This document shows, piece by piece, positions 10,638-18,811 of a stretch of 64,000 nt of DNA. Position 1 is the first letter of the stretch; every line of letters begins with the position of its first letter. A program made the position numbers and the translations under genes. Origin of the DNA: Oceanobacillus oncorhynchi (GTDB taxonomy: Bacteria; Bacillota; Bacilli; Bacillales; Amphibacillaceae); assembly GCF_000821065.1 (NCBI RefSeq), contig NZ_CDGG01000001.1:992001-1056000 (forward strand), in the 5' to 3' direction. The notes beneath the pieces were generated by a model. The model had not been told where the DNA came from. It saw only the letters and a list, made by a program, of their open reading frames with translations, and ran no database searches.

Positions 10638-11556
10638 TGTGAAAGATTTACAAGTATACTTCCCGATTAAGGGTGGAATTTTAAATCGAACGGTTGACCA
10701 TATACGTGCGGTTGACGGGGTATCTTTTGAACTGGAGCAAGGGAAGACATATGGATTGGTAGGAGAATCTGGTTCTGGAAAATCAACCACAGGGCGTGCG
10801 ATTATTGGTTTGGAAGATGTGACTTCTGGACAAGTTTTGTTTAATGGAAAAGACGTTACTGATAAAAAAGCAAAAACCAAAGACTTCCGAAAAGATGTCC
10901 AAATGATTTTTCAAGATCCTTATTCTTCGTTAAATCCAAGGAAAAGGGTATTGGACATTGTGGCAGAGCCCCTTCGGAACTATGAAAAATTATCAAAATT
11001 AGAAGAGAGGAAACGTGTACAGGAGCTTTTAGATATCGTTAATGTGAGTTCTGACAGTATTTTTAAATATCCGCATGAATTTTCTGGCGGGCAGAGACAG
11101 CGTATCGGAATTGCCAGAGCGATTGCTTTAAAACCGAAACTGATTATTGCAGATGAACCTGTGTCTGCTTTGGATGTTTCTGTACAGGCGCAGGTGCTTA
11201 ATTTTCTTCAGGAAATCCAGAAAGAATTGAATCTAACCTATCTCTTTATCAGCCATGATTTGGGAGTGGTAAAGCATATGTGTGACAATATCTCAATCAT
11301 GTATAAAGGAAGGTATGTGGAACAGGGCAGCACAAAAGACATCTTTGAAAACCCACAGCACATTTATACAAAACGGTTAATTGCAGCTATTCCCGATATT
11401 GATCCTAAAAATCGTGAGAGGCAATTTAAATTCCGACAAGAAATAGCAAAAGAATATCGTGAGTCTTATGATAGGTATTTTGACGGTAATGGGCTGGCTT
11501 TCGGTCTTCAGTCTATTTCTAGCACTCATAAAGTTGCTTTGCCAGAGAAAGGTTGA
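10624..11556 (+). CDS. Peptide ABC transporter ATPase (OppF/DppF type)
   Basis: Second ATPase of the importer. ATG at 10624 follows AAGGAGGAA and starts MAFLDVKDLQVYF; the open frame extends upstream to 10486 but only inside the preceding gene. The 310 residues contain GESGSGKSTTGRA (Walker A), MIFQDPYSSLNPRKRV, FSGGQRQRIGIARA (signature), LIIADEPVSALDVS (Walker B), FISHDLGVVKH, then the C-terminal OppF tail (NPQHIYTKRLIAAIP). The two different ATPases presumably form a heterodimer. Confidence 0.92.
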   Translation: MAFLDVKDLQVYFPIKGGILNRTVDHIRAVDGVSFELEQGKTYGLVGESGSGKSTTGRAIIGLEDVTSGQVLFNGKDVTDKKAKTKDFRKDVQMIFQDPYSSLNPRKRVLDIVAEPLRNYEKLSKLEERKRVQELLDIVNVSSDSIFKYPHEFSGGQRQRIGIARAIALKPKLIIADEPVSALDVSVQAQVLNFLQEIQKELNLTYLFISHDLGVVKHMCDNISIMYKGRYVEQGSTKDIFENPQHIYTKRLIAAIPDIDPKNRERQFKFRQEIAKEYRESYDRYFDGNGLAFGLQSISSTHKVALPEKG

Positions 11557-11563
11557 TTCGTCT

Positions 11564-12526
11564 ATGTGGAAATTTATTGTTAGAAGGCTATTAATTACAT
11601 TTCCCCAAATTGTATTTTTAAGTGTGCTTGTATTTATTATGGCACAGCTTATGCCTGGGGATGCACTCACCGGTTTGATTGATCCGACAATTACACAGGA
11701 AGCTTTGGAAATTCAGCGTGAGCGGTTAGGGCTTAATAATCCATGGTATATCCAATATGCAGATTGGGTTACTGGCCTGGTACAGGGAGATTTAGGACAG
11801 TCCTATCGATTTAAAACGGATGTAACAGCGGTCATTTCTGAGCGATTAAATAATACAGTCCTGTTATCTGTTGTTGCACTTGTATTTACATATTTAATTG
11901 CCATCCCGCTTGGACTTATCAGCGGGCGTTATAATGATTCGCCTTTGGACTCAGCAATTACAGGCTACACCTACCTTGGTTTTGCTACACCTATTTTTAT
12001 ATTCGCTTTAGTTATTCTTTGGATTTTTGGGTACCAGCTGGGATGGTTTCCGACAAGCGGCAGTGTGGCTCCTGGAATGCAACCCGGGACAATGGAATAT
12101 TACCTGAGTAAATTAAATCATTCACTTTTACCAGGAATATCCATCGCATTGATTTCTGTTGTCGGCACGGTGCAATATTTAAGAAGTGAAATTGTTGATA
12201 CAAAGCAAAAGGATTTTATTATTACAGCAAGAGCAAAGGGAGCTTCTGAAAACCGTGTTTATAACAGACATATTTTCCGGAACTCAGTCCTGCCGATTGC
12301 AGCTTTCTTTGGCTGGGAAATCACATCTTTAATTACAGGTACTGTGTTTGTCGAGAGGATTTTCGGTTATCCAGGGATGGGGCTTTTATTCTTAGAATCA
12401 ATCGGGCAGCGTGATTTTAGTGTTGTGACAGCACTTACCTTATTATTCGGTATTGCCAGCATCTTAGGTGCTTTATTATCGGATATTATCTTAGGTATGG
12501 TAGATCCGAGGATCCGTATTAAATAG
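11564..12526 (+). CDS. Peptide ABC transporter permease (OppB/DppB type)
   Basis: Membrane subunit of the peptide importer. The 320 residues begin MWKFIVRRLLITFPQIVFLSVLVFIMAQLMPGD, the usual first membrane span of DppB-type permeases, followed by an extracytoplasmic loop and the MetI-type domain with the ATPase-coupling EAA-like segment (ARAKGASENRVYNRHIFRNSVLP). About six membrane spans are visible. ATG at 11564 is chosen because GAGAAAGG precedes it and homology starts there; it lies 7 nt after the upstream ATPase gene. Confidence 0.92.
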   Translation: MWKFIVRRLLITFPQIVFLSVLVFIMAQLMPGDALTGLIDPTITQEALEIQRERLGLNNPWYIQYADWVTGLVQGDLGQSYRFKTDVTAVISERLNNTVLLSVVALVFTYLIAIPLGLISGRYNDSPLDSAITGYTYLGFATPIFIFALVILWIFGYQLGWFPTSGSVAPGMQPGTMEYYLSKLNHSLLPGISIALISVVGTVQYLRSEIVDTKQKDFIITARAKGASENRVYNRHIFRNSVLPIAAFFGWEITSLITGTVFVERIFGYPGMGLLFLESIGQRDFSVVTALTLLFGIASILGALLSDIILGMVDPRIRIK

Positions 12527-12556
12527 AATTTTGACAGACACTGAGGTGAATAATAT

Positions 12557-13450
12557 ATGGAAGCTAATACGGCTAAAATTGCTGAACAAAAGAGTCCTTC
12601 TTCCCTTAATATCTTATTAAGGGAGTTGGTTCGGGATAAACTGGCTTTGGTTTCATTGATTTTCTTAATTTTAATTACCGCTTTCGTATTTGGAATTTCT
12701 TTATTTCTAAATCAGGCTGAAATTGTGACGGTGGATCTATTCGCTATTAATGAACCGCCTTCTGACCAATTTATATTAGGAACAGATTATGGCGGACGTG
12801 ATGTATTTGGCCAATTAATTATTGGCACACGTAATTCTTTAGCAATTGGGTTTTTAGTAACAGTTATAAGCGGGGTATTCGGAATCGCTTTTGGTGTTGT
12901 ATCTGGTTATTTTGGAGGGCACATCGATAATTTCATGATGCGTATTATCGACTTCTTTATGGTATTGCCATTTCTAATGATTATTATTGTTTTTGTAACG
13001 ATGACACCAAGTTATGATATCTTCACTTTCGCTGTCATTATGGCAGCCTTTAACTGGATGGGAATAGCAAGGTTAATCCGCTCCAAAGCATTGCAGGAGA
13101 AAGAGCTTGATTATGCACAAGCATCGAAAACATTAGGCTCTTCTAACTTTAGCATTATTTTTAAACAGGTTTTACCCAACATTACATCCTTAATTATCGT
13201 AACGATGACGTTGAATTTAGCGCAAAATATTGGAATAGAGTCTGGATTATCCTTTCTAGGATTTGGTTTTCCTGAGGACACGCCGAGTTTAGGAACATTA
13301 TTAGCTTATGCAACAAATCCGCAAACATTGGAATTTCGCTGGTGGATATGGGTGCCGGCTGCAGTATTGATTCTATTATTAATGCTAAGTGTCCGTAATG
13401 TCGGAGAAGCATTGCGGCGTGCGGCAGATGCAAGACAACGGAGAGGTTAG
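12557..13450 (+). CDS. Peptide ABC transporter permease (OppC/DppC type)
   Basis: Second membrane subunit. The 297 residues start with a cytoplasmic stretch, a first span (LALVSLIFLILITAFVFGISLFL), the DppC signature FILGTDYGGRDVFGQLIIGTRNSL, then the MetI domain with the coupling loop (YAQASKTLGSSNFSIIFKQVLPN) and GLSFLGFGFPEDTPSLGTLL. Ends in a basic tail (RRAADARQRRG). GAGGTGA precedes the ATG. About 125 bp separate it from the binding-protein gene. Confidence 0.93.
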   Translation: MEANTAKIAEQKSPSSLNILLRELVRDKLALVSLIFLILITAFVFGISLFLNQAEIVTVDLFAINEPPSDQFILGTDYGGRDVFGQLIIGTRNSLAIGFLVTVISGVFGIAFGVVSGYFGGHIDNFMMRIIDFFMVLPFLMIIIVFVTMTPSYDIFTFAVIMAAFNWMGIARLIRSKALQEKELDYAQASKTLGSSNFSIIFKQVLPNITSLIIVTMTLNLAQNIGIESGLSFLGFGFPEDTPSLGTLLAYATNPQTLEFRWWIWVPAAVLILLLMLSVRNVGEALRRAADARQRRG

Positions 13451-13462
13451 AAATTTATTCTG

Positions 13463-13509
13463 TTACTTACATCAATTACTTACATCAATTGCTTACAGCA
13501 GCTTGATGT
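13463..13509 (+). repeat. Direct repeats and hairpin between permease and binding-protein genes
   Basis: TTACTTACATCAA occurs twice head to tail (13463-13475 and 13476-13488). The second copy forms a stem with downstream TTGATGT (13503-13509), with inner GCT/AGC pairing. No T run follows. Such intercistronic hairpins can protect mRNA and help explain differential expression of binding proteins; this is inference. Confidence 0.4.
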
Positions 13510-13576
13510 TTAGTATATATTGCCGGTAGTCCTTGCCGGCGTAAAAGAAATATAATTAAAAGGGAGGTTTACAAGG

Positions 13577-15424
13577 ATGAGTAAAGCAAAATTTAGCAAG
13601 CTTTTATTTGCAATGATGTTGGTTCTACTTCTTGTACTTGCAGCCTGCAGCGGCGGTTCTGATGATGCTGAGGGTGACGGAGGCGGAGACAGCGGAGATA
13701 GCGGTTCAGAAGAAAATAATGATTCAGAAGAAGCTGATGGGGAGATATATGATATAGCTGATTTTAGTCCTAGTAAAGAAGGGGAAGCAATGGATGGCGG
13801 AGAGTTGAATTTTGGACTTGTATCAGATACCGTTTTTGCTGGAACCTTGAATTTTAATTTTTATTCAGACGTATATGATTCGGAAGTAATTGATTGGTTC
13901 GATGAGGCGCTTTTAGAAGTTGACGATACGTTCACTTATACTCAAGAGGGTGCAGCTCAATTTGAGGTCAATGAGGAAGGAAATGAATTTACTTTTACAA
14001 TTCGTGATGAAGTTAATTGGCATGATGGCGAACCAGTAACTGCAGAGGATTGGGCATTTGCCATTGAAGTTATAGCTGACCCGGATTATGACGGTCCGCG
14101 TTATGGGGATGTTGTAAACCTCGTCGGTGCAGAAGAATATCATGATGGGGAAGCAGATAGTATAGAAGGATTAGAGATTATTGACGACAAAACGTTGAAA
14201 ATGACCTTTAAACAAGCAACACCTTCCTTACTTTCAGGCGGAATATGGTCTTATGCGTTGCCAAAACATATCTTTGAAGATATTCCAGTAGCAGATATGT
14301 CTTCTTCTGATGCGGTACGTGAAAACCCGATTGGGATTGGCCCGTTTAAAGTGGAGTCTATCACTCCAGGTGAGTCTGTAACATATACGAAGAATGAGGA
14401 TTATTGGAGAGGCGAGCCTTCTTTAGATAAAGTAACACTAAAAGTAATTGCTCCTCAAACTGTCGTACAGGCCTTGGAAACTGGAGAAGTAGATATGGTG
14501 GATTCTTTCCCTACGGATCAATATCCAGATGTAGTAGATTCTTTAACAAATGTAGATTTCTTAGGAAGACTCGACAGATCTTATTCATATGTCGGATTTA
14601 AACTAGGAACATGGGATGATGAGAATGGAAAAGTAGATATGGATTTAGAAAATTCAAAAGTCGGCGATGTCGAATTGCGCCGGGCAATGTGGTATGCAGT
14701 AGATAATGATGCTGTAGGAGAACGCTTTTATAATGGATTACGTTGGAATGCAACCACATTAATGCCGTCTTTCTATGAAATTTATCATGATGACTCTATT
14801 GAAACGCCAACTTATGACCCGGATATGGCAAATCAAATTTTAGATGAAGCCGGCTATGAAGACGTAGACGGAGATGGCATCCGTGAAAATCCAGACGGAG
14901 AAGAGCTAGTGCTTAATTATGCAACGATGGAAGGCGGAGACACCGCAGAACCTTTAGCAAATTATTATATCCAATCATGGGAACAAGTTGGAATTAAAGT
15001 CGAAAAAATTGATGGACGTTTATTAGAATTTAATGATTTCTATGATCGAATTGGACAGCAGGGTAATGATGATCCAGACATTGATGTTTATTCAGCTGCT
15101 TGGTCAGTAGGAACGGATGTTGACCCGACAGGCTTATGGGGACCAAATGTAATATATAATTTCACTCGCTGGGAGGATGAAGAAAATACACGTCTTCTAG
15201 AAGAAGGAGTTTCTCCAGAAGCGATGGATCTAGAATATCGACAAGAAGTGTATAGTGAGTGGCAAGAATATATGGTAGAACAAGTGCCTGTGTTCCCAAC
15301 GGTTTACCGTGCAGAATTAGCTCCGGTTAACGAACGCGTAGTAAATTGGGATATTCGACAAGAAGGACAGGAAATACTTCGTTATGAAGTTGGTGTGACT
15401 CAGGACGAACCAGTATTGCCTTAA
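13577..15424 (+). CDS. Peptide ABC transporter substrate-binding lipoprotein (family 5)
   Basis: Extracellular, lipid-anchored peptide receptor. The 615 residues start with a lipoprotein signal (LLFAMMLVLLLVLAAC; cysteine about residue 24), then a low-complexity Gly/Ser/Asp/Glu linker to about residue 55. The family 5 fold follows with FTIRDEVNWHDGEPVTAEDWAFA (the usual SBP_bac_5 signature) and PIGIGPFKVES. The product is strongly acidic, as in many exported proteins of halotolerant bacilli. AGGGAGGT precedes the ATG. Last gene of the D-F-B-C-A ordered operon; a terminator follows directly. Confidence 0.93.
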   Translation: MSKAKFSKLLFAMMLVLLLVLAACSGGSDDAEGDGGGDSGDSGSEENNDSEEADGEIYDIADFSPSKEGEAMDGGELNFGLVSDTVFAGTLNFNFYSDVYDSEVIDWFDEALLEVDDTFTYTQEGAAQFEVNEEGNEFTFTIRDEVNWHDGEPVTAEDWAFAIEVIADPDYDGPRYGDVVNLVGAEEYHDGEADSIEGLEIIDDKTLKMTFKQATPSLLSGGIWSYALPKHIFEDIPVADMSSSDAVRENPIGIGPFKVESITPGESVTYTKNEDYWRGEPSLDKVTLKVIAPQTVVQALETGEVDMVDSFPTDQYPDVVDSLTNVDFLGRLDRSYSYVGFKLGTWDDENGKVDMDLENSKVGDVELRRAMWYAVDNDAVGERFYNGLRWNATTLMPSFYEIYHDDSIETPTYDPDMANQILDEAGYEDVDGDGIRENPDGEELVLNYATMEGGDTAEPLANYYIQSWEQVGIKVEKIDGRLLEFNDFYDRIGQQGNDDPDIDVYSAAWSVGTDVDPTGLWGPNVIYNFTRWEDEENTRLLEEGVSPEAMDLEYRQEVYSEWQEYMVEQVPVFPTVYRAELAPVNERVVNWDIRQEGQEILRYEVGVTQDEPVLP

Positions 15425-15438
15425 TAGAATGATTGGGA

Positions 15439-15468
15439 AAGACTCGCAGCTTGCGGGTCTTTTCTTTT
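15439..15468 (+). terminator. Terminator of the peptide transporter operon
   Basis: AAGACTCGCA pairs with TGCGGGTCTT, followed by TTCTTTT. Confidence 0.85.
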
Positions 15469-15669
15469 AGGGTGTATTCTTAATCAAGAATAATTATCCA
15501 TGACAGTTTTGGCCCTGTTTCACAAAAATCTCGGACAGAGACTGCTTGTTTCATTAAAAGAAGTGCTGAAGTTTTAATTTCCAAATGCGTGGACTAACTC
15601 CACCGTCTTTAGACGATATCCGCTTTTAGCCTTATCTTTTTTGTCCATACTAACAGAAGAGGTGATGGT

Positions 15670-16056
15670 ATGGACGGATATAGAAAAAGCGGTCATGCAG
15701 TATATGATATTAAGTATCATGTTATATGGGTAACGAAGTATAGATATAAGGTGTTGCAAGGACATATAGTAGTAAGAGCAAGAGAATTGATTAGGCAAGG
15801 TTGTGAAGCAAGAGGAATAACCATCTTGCAAGATAGTGTTTGCAAAGATCATATCCATTTATTATTATCTTGTACACCAAGTGTTGCCCCAAGTAAAATC
15901 ATGTAATATCTGAAAGGAAGATCATCAAGGTTATTACAAGACGAATTTCCAGAACTAAAGAAAAGATATTGGGGACAGCATTTGTGGGCAAGAGGGTACT
16001 TTTGCGCCACGGGTGGAACTTATCATCACAATAATAAGGTTTTACTTTTTAAATAA
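15670..16056 (+). pseudogene. tnpA: Broken IS200/IS605-family transposase (TnpA)
   Basis: Reads like TnpA of IS200-type elements: YDIKYHVIWVTKYRYKVL at the N-terminus, the HUH motif in CKDHIHLLLSC, then GRSSRLLQDEFPELKKRYWG and HLWARGYFCAT. It carries an in-frame TAA at 15904 (just before YLKGRSS) where family members have a sense codon. Similarity stops at about 16020, so the C-terminal helix with the catalytic tyrosine is missing. A small hairpin GTGGA/TCCAC just upstream (about 15591-15606) may be the remains of the left-end structure. Inactive on both counts. Confidence 0.82.
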
Positions 16057-16246
16057 TAAAAGAGAAATCAATGTATTTATCTATTTTTCGTAGTAATTGA
16101 TCTTGGGGAACTAAGTCTTCTAAACAAAATCGATTTCGTTTTGCGTGTGTTTTCTAGTGTGAAACAAGCTCATCACTGCCTTTGTGTGGTACTTCTATTA
16201 TACCAAATAATTACGGTCAATTTGGAGCCATTTTCAACATGAAAAT
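16057..16246. other. Intergenic, no gene seen
   Basis: AT-rich sequence after the transposase remnant. No ribosome site, clear frame or repeat was recognised. It may contain the degraded right end of the insertion element. Confidence 0.4.
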
Positions 16247-16273
16247 AGGCAGCCGAGGGTTTTTCGACTGCCT
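16247..16273 (-). terminator. Terminator downstream of a small minus-strand gene
   Basis: AGGCAG pairs with CTGCCT and inner CGA with TCG. On the minus strand it follows the 74-codon ORF closely and runs into a short T-containing tract (TATTTTC). Confidence 0.55.
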
Positions 16274-16281
16274 GATTTCCC

Positions 16282-16506
16282 CTAAGAGTAATCCTTTTTA
16301 TTGGAATGTTTAATCTCCGTCTCTCTTCTTTTATAATTTTGGTAAGTGAACCAACATCCTAGCAAAATAAAGGGAACCATAACCAGAATATTTGCTAAGG
16401 GTGAAAATTCTAACGTGATATTAAGAATTATCAGCACTGCAACAAAAGCTAGAAGTATTAGTATTTGTTTCAATTTAAATTTAAATTTTGATTCCACCTT
16501 ACTCAC
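16282..16506 (-). CDS. Small two-span membrane protein, function unknown
   Basis: I do not recognise this protein. The 74 residues have a basic N-terminus (KFKFKLK), two hydrophobic segments at about residues 13-31 and 36-54 (ILILLAFVAVLIILNITL and NILVMVPFILLGCWFTY) and a charged tail (KRRETEIKHSNKK). GTG at 16506 has GAAGGGAA immediately before it; GTG at 16497 would give better spacing and a protein three residues shorter. A terminator lies just downstream on the same strand. It follows a decayed minus-strand ORF by about 20 bp and may be the surviving part of a small operon. Confidence 0.5.
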   Translation of the reverse strand: MSKVESKFKFKLKQILILLAFVAVLIILNITLEFSPLANILVMVPFILLGCWFTYQNYKRRETEIKHSNKKDYS

Positions 16507-16524
16507 TTCCCTTCAATTCTTATC

Positions 16525-16711
16525 TTACTCTATTGTAACACTTTTATTTTTTATTTTATGGGAAGATGGAGAAGCATTCCCGTTCCGAAATTCATATTGT
16601 GTTCTGACTCCTTTACCTTGTGCTTCAGCATCTTGGAAAGTATCAGTAAGTGGATAAACCTTCTTTTTCTGTCCTATCTGGTCCTATTGCTGCATCTGCA
16701 CTGTTCACAAA
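16525..16711 (-). pseudogene. Possible decayed minus-strand ORF
   Basis: Two overlapping minus-strand frames join into one plausible protein if a single frameshift near 16640 is allowed: a piece FVNSADAAIGPDRTEKEGL, then TDTFQDAEAQGKGVRTQYEF to a stop at 16525-16527. No family was recognised. The call rests only on the protein-like composition of both pieces and their adjacency to the small membrane protein gene. Confidence 0.25.
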
Positions 16712-16820
16712 ACTCAGGTTCACTCCTATATTTAAATGCTAACACCTATGTAGATGTTTTAACCTCCCTAACCAGTAAGAAAAAATGAAATAAAACTGCA
16801 ATAAATCCTTCCACCCTATC

Positions 16821-16856
16821 AAAGAGCTATCAACTTTTCAGGTGGTGGCTCTTTTT
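16821..16856 (+). terminator. Hairpin with T run
   Basis: AAAGAGC pairs with GCTCTTT with extra pairing of the inner arms, then TTTTT. No intact plus-strand gene ends nearby, so it probably belonged to a lost gene. Confidence 0.55.
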
Positions 16857-16992
16857 CTTAATATAAATTAAATAAATGAGATGACCACATGAATACTGTC
16901 AGTTTAGCTTTAGCTAGGGAAGCAGGAAACAGAATATATCCTTAATCTACTGAATAAAAATCGAAGTAGTTTATTAATTTATCTAGTGACAA

Positions 16993-17376
16993 CTTGATGG
17001 TTGAAGATACATTGAATCGTTTTAAGCCATTTGTACACGATTCTTATATTGTCACTCTAAGTAAGTATCGGGAATATGTGAATGGTCTTGGCAACAAGGT
17101 TGTATATTAGGATGACAGAAAAGAATCCTCCAAATCAGTTTTAAATGCAATTAGTGGCATTGTTATGGATTACAACCCGAAAGACACAATCAGTATCTAA
17201 CGCCAACTAACTATTATATAAATGTAGACGAGCATTTTAAAAAGTCCATTGATGAAGCTGTTGCAGGAGCATTGATTAATAAAGGGTATTACTGGAAAAT
17301 AACCATTTATGCTTATTCATTAAAGAGTATGCTTCAATATTACATGCTGGTCCTTGGGAACGTTCTTGTTAGTTAA
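16993..17376 (+). pseudogene. Decayed ORF remnants, unrecognised
   Basis: A frame reading VEDTLNRFKPFVHDSYIVTL continues through TAG (about 17108) into ESSKSVLNAISGIVMDYNPK and then stops. A shifted frame reads NVDEHFKKSIDEAVAGALIN and ends at 17374-17376. The sequence looks protein-coding but is interrupted by several stops and a frameshift. I cannot assign a family. Confidence 0.35.
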
Positions 17377-17444
17377 CGTTTGATATTGTTTGTACTTAAA
17401 AATTTCATCAAAAAAGGTACTGAAGCTTTACATTTCTACAGGTA

Positions 17445-17472
17445 CAAAAAAACACGGAAATCCCCGTGTTTT
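17445..17472 (-). terminator. Terminator downstream of the Rpn-like remnant
   Basis: AAAACACGG pairs with CCGTGTTTT. On the minus strand the T run lies after the hairpin, directly following the stop codon at 17475-17477. Confidence 0.7.
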
Positions 17473-17474
17473 AT

Positions 17475-17806
17475 CTATTTTAAATATTGGTTTATTTCCT
17501 CTGTGGTTTGAAATTCATCTACTTGCTTGATAAGTGACCCCAATGTGCTTATTTCTTGTTGGTGCAGTTTATTCTTCCAGTCTTCAGGAATTGGAGTTGA
17601 AAACTTTGTAATTAGTTCAACGGTTGTGTTAGCTAAAGCTGATCTGTCTTCCGCTTTGCCTTCATTCCGAAAAATCTCTGCTAAACTCGTTTCATTGCCA
17701 GTTCACTCCCATCTCGATAAGTGTTCCCTATATGGTGGATTATATCATAATAATGCTTCTTTGTAAGTTGACGGTTGACGCGGGGACCATCATACTTGTT
17801 TGCCAT
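17475..17806 (-). pseudogene. Remnant of an Rpn/DUF4351-like (putative transposase/nuclease) protein
   Basis: Minus strand. The first piece (from ATG at 17806) reads YDGPRVNRQLTKKHYYDII and ends at a TAG near 17690. After a frameshift the second piece reads SLAEIFRNEGKAEDRSAL, then LITKFSTPIPEDWKNKLHQQ and FQTTEEINQYLK, ending at 17475. The second piece resembles the C-terminal region of Rpn-family recombination-promoting nucleases (DUF4351-like). The PD-(D/E)XK nuclease domain is absent, so it is not functional. Family assignment is from memory of the C-terminal pattern only. Confidence 0.5.
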
Positions 17807-17941
17807 TAAATTCATTCAAATTACATATTTGATTATTTCTAAAAACTCTCATTTGCGCTATAATGGATACGGATACATAATGAGTAATTTATAAGCGTCA
17901 GATCATCTCGGATATTAAGAATCTTCATTCAGGAGGCAAAT

Positions 17942-18625
17942 ATGATGAATACACAGGAGCAATTAAAGAAAGCAGTCGGCGAAAAAGCGGCGACCTTCGT
18001 GAAGGATGGAATGAAAGTCGGTTTAGGTTCAGGTTCCACGGTATATTGGCTTGTTCGCGCTTTAGGTGAAAGAATTGAGCAGGAAGGCATTCAAATAGAA
18101 GGAATTCCATCTTCTATTCAGACCGGTGCATGGGCAAAGGAATTCGGCGTTCCTCTGACTAATTTTGCGGAAACAAAGGAATTGGATGTAACCATTGACG
18201 GCTCAGATGAAGTGGATCCGGATTTTCAATTAATCAAGGGCGGCGGTGCAGCGTTATTTAGAGAGAAAATCATTGCGCAGGCTGCCGAGAAGTTAATTAT
18301 TATCGTGGACGAGTCAAAAATGGTTGACCATTTAGGAGCGTATGCTTTGCCGGTAGAAATCCTGCCGTTTGCCTGGGAACGTACAGCTCATGAAATAGAG
18401 AAGCTTGACTGTGTGCCGGTGCTTCGTTTGAAGGATGGAGAGCCGCTTGTCACCGATAATGGAAATTATATTGTAGACTGTCCGTTTGAAAGGATAGAGG
18501 ATCCAGCTGACTTAGACCGGAAAATACAGGCGATTGCAGGTGTGGTGGAAACTGGTCTGTTCATTGATATGGCGGATACTGTCATCATCGGAAGCTCAGA
18601 GGGTGTAACGATAAAAGATAAATAA
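17942..18625 (+). CDS. rpiA: Ribose-5-phosphate isomerase A
   Basis: Interconverts ribose 5-phosphate and ribulose 5-phosphate in the pentose phosphate pathway. The 227 residues contain GLGSGSTVYWLVRALGER (phosphate loop), DVTIDGSDEVDPDFQLIKGGGAALFREKI (catalytic Asp/Glu/Lys region) and IIIVDESKMVDHLG. Length is normal for the RpiA family. AGGAGG (17931-17936) serves ATG 17942 or the adjacent ATG 17945. Monocistronic, with its own terminator. Confidence 0.95.
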   Translation: MMNTQEQLKKAVGEKAATFVKDGMKVGLGSGSTVYWLVRALGERIEQEGIQIEGIPSSIQTGAWAKEFGVPLTNFAETKELDVTIDGSDEVDPDFQLIKGGGAALFREKIIAQAAEKLIIIVDESKMVDHLGAYALPVEILPFAWERTAHEIEKLDCVPVLRLKDGEPLVTDNGNYIVDCPFERIEDPADLDRKIQAIAGVVETGLFIDMADTVIIGSSEGVTIKDK

Positions 18626-18636
18626 ATTTGCAAATG

Positions 18637-18667
18637 AAGGATCATCGTGAAGATGGTCTTTTTATTT
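18637..18667 (+). terminator. Terminator of rpiA
   Basis: AAGGATCATC and GATGGTCTT form a stem around GTGAA, followed by TTTATTTT. Confidence 0.7.
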
Positions 18668-18811
18668 TGGCGGAAAGTATGAAATGAAACTTGAACACCA
18701 TCATAACAATCCATTTTTCTAACCAAACATTCCTCTGGTTATGCACGAACTTGGCCGGCATAGCATAGGCTAATGTGGAACTGGAGACATTGCCAGAGAG
18801 GATGAGGCCAT

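Noticed and set aside
16130..16246. Remnant of a second insertion sequence after the IS200-type fragment
   Set aside because: Composition is suggestive, but no transposase motif or inverted repeat could be shown.
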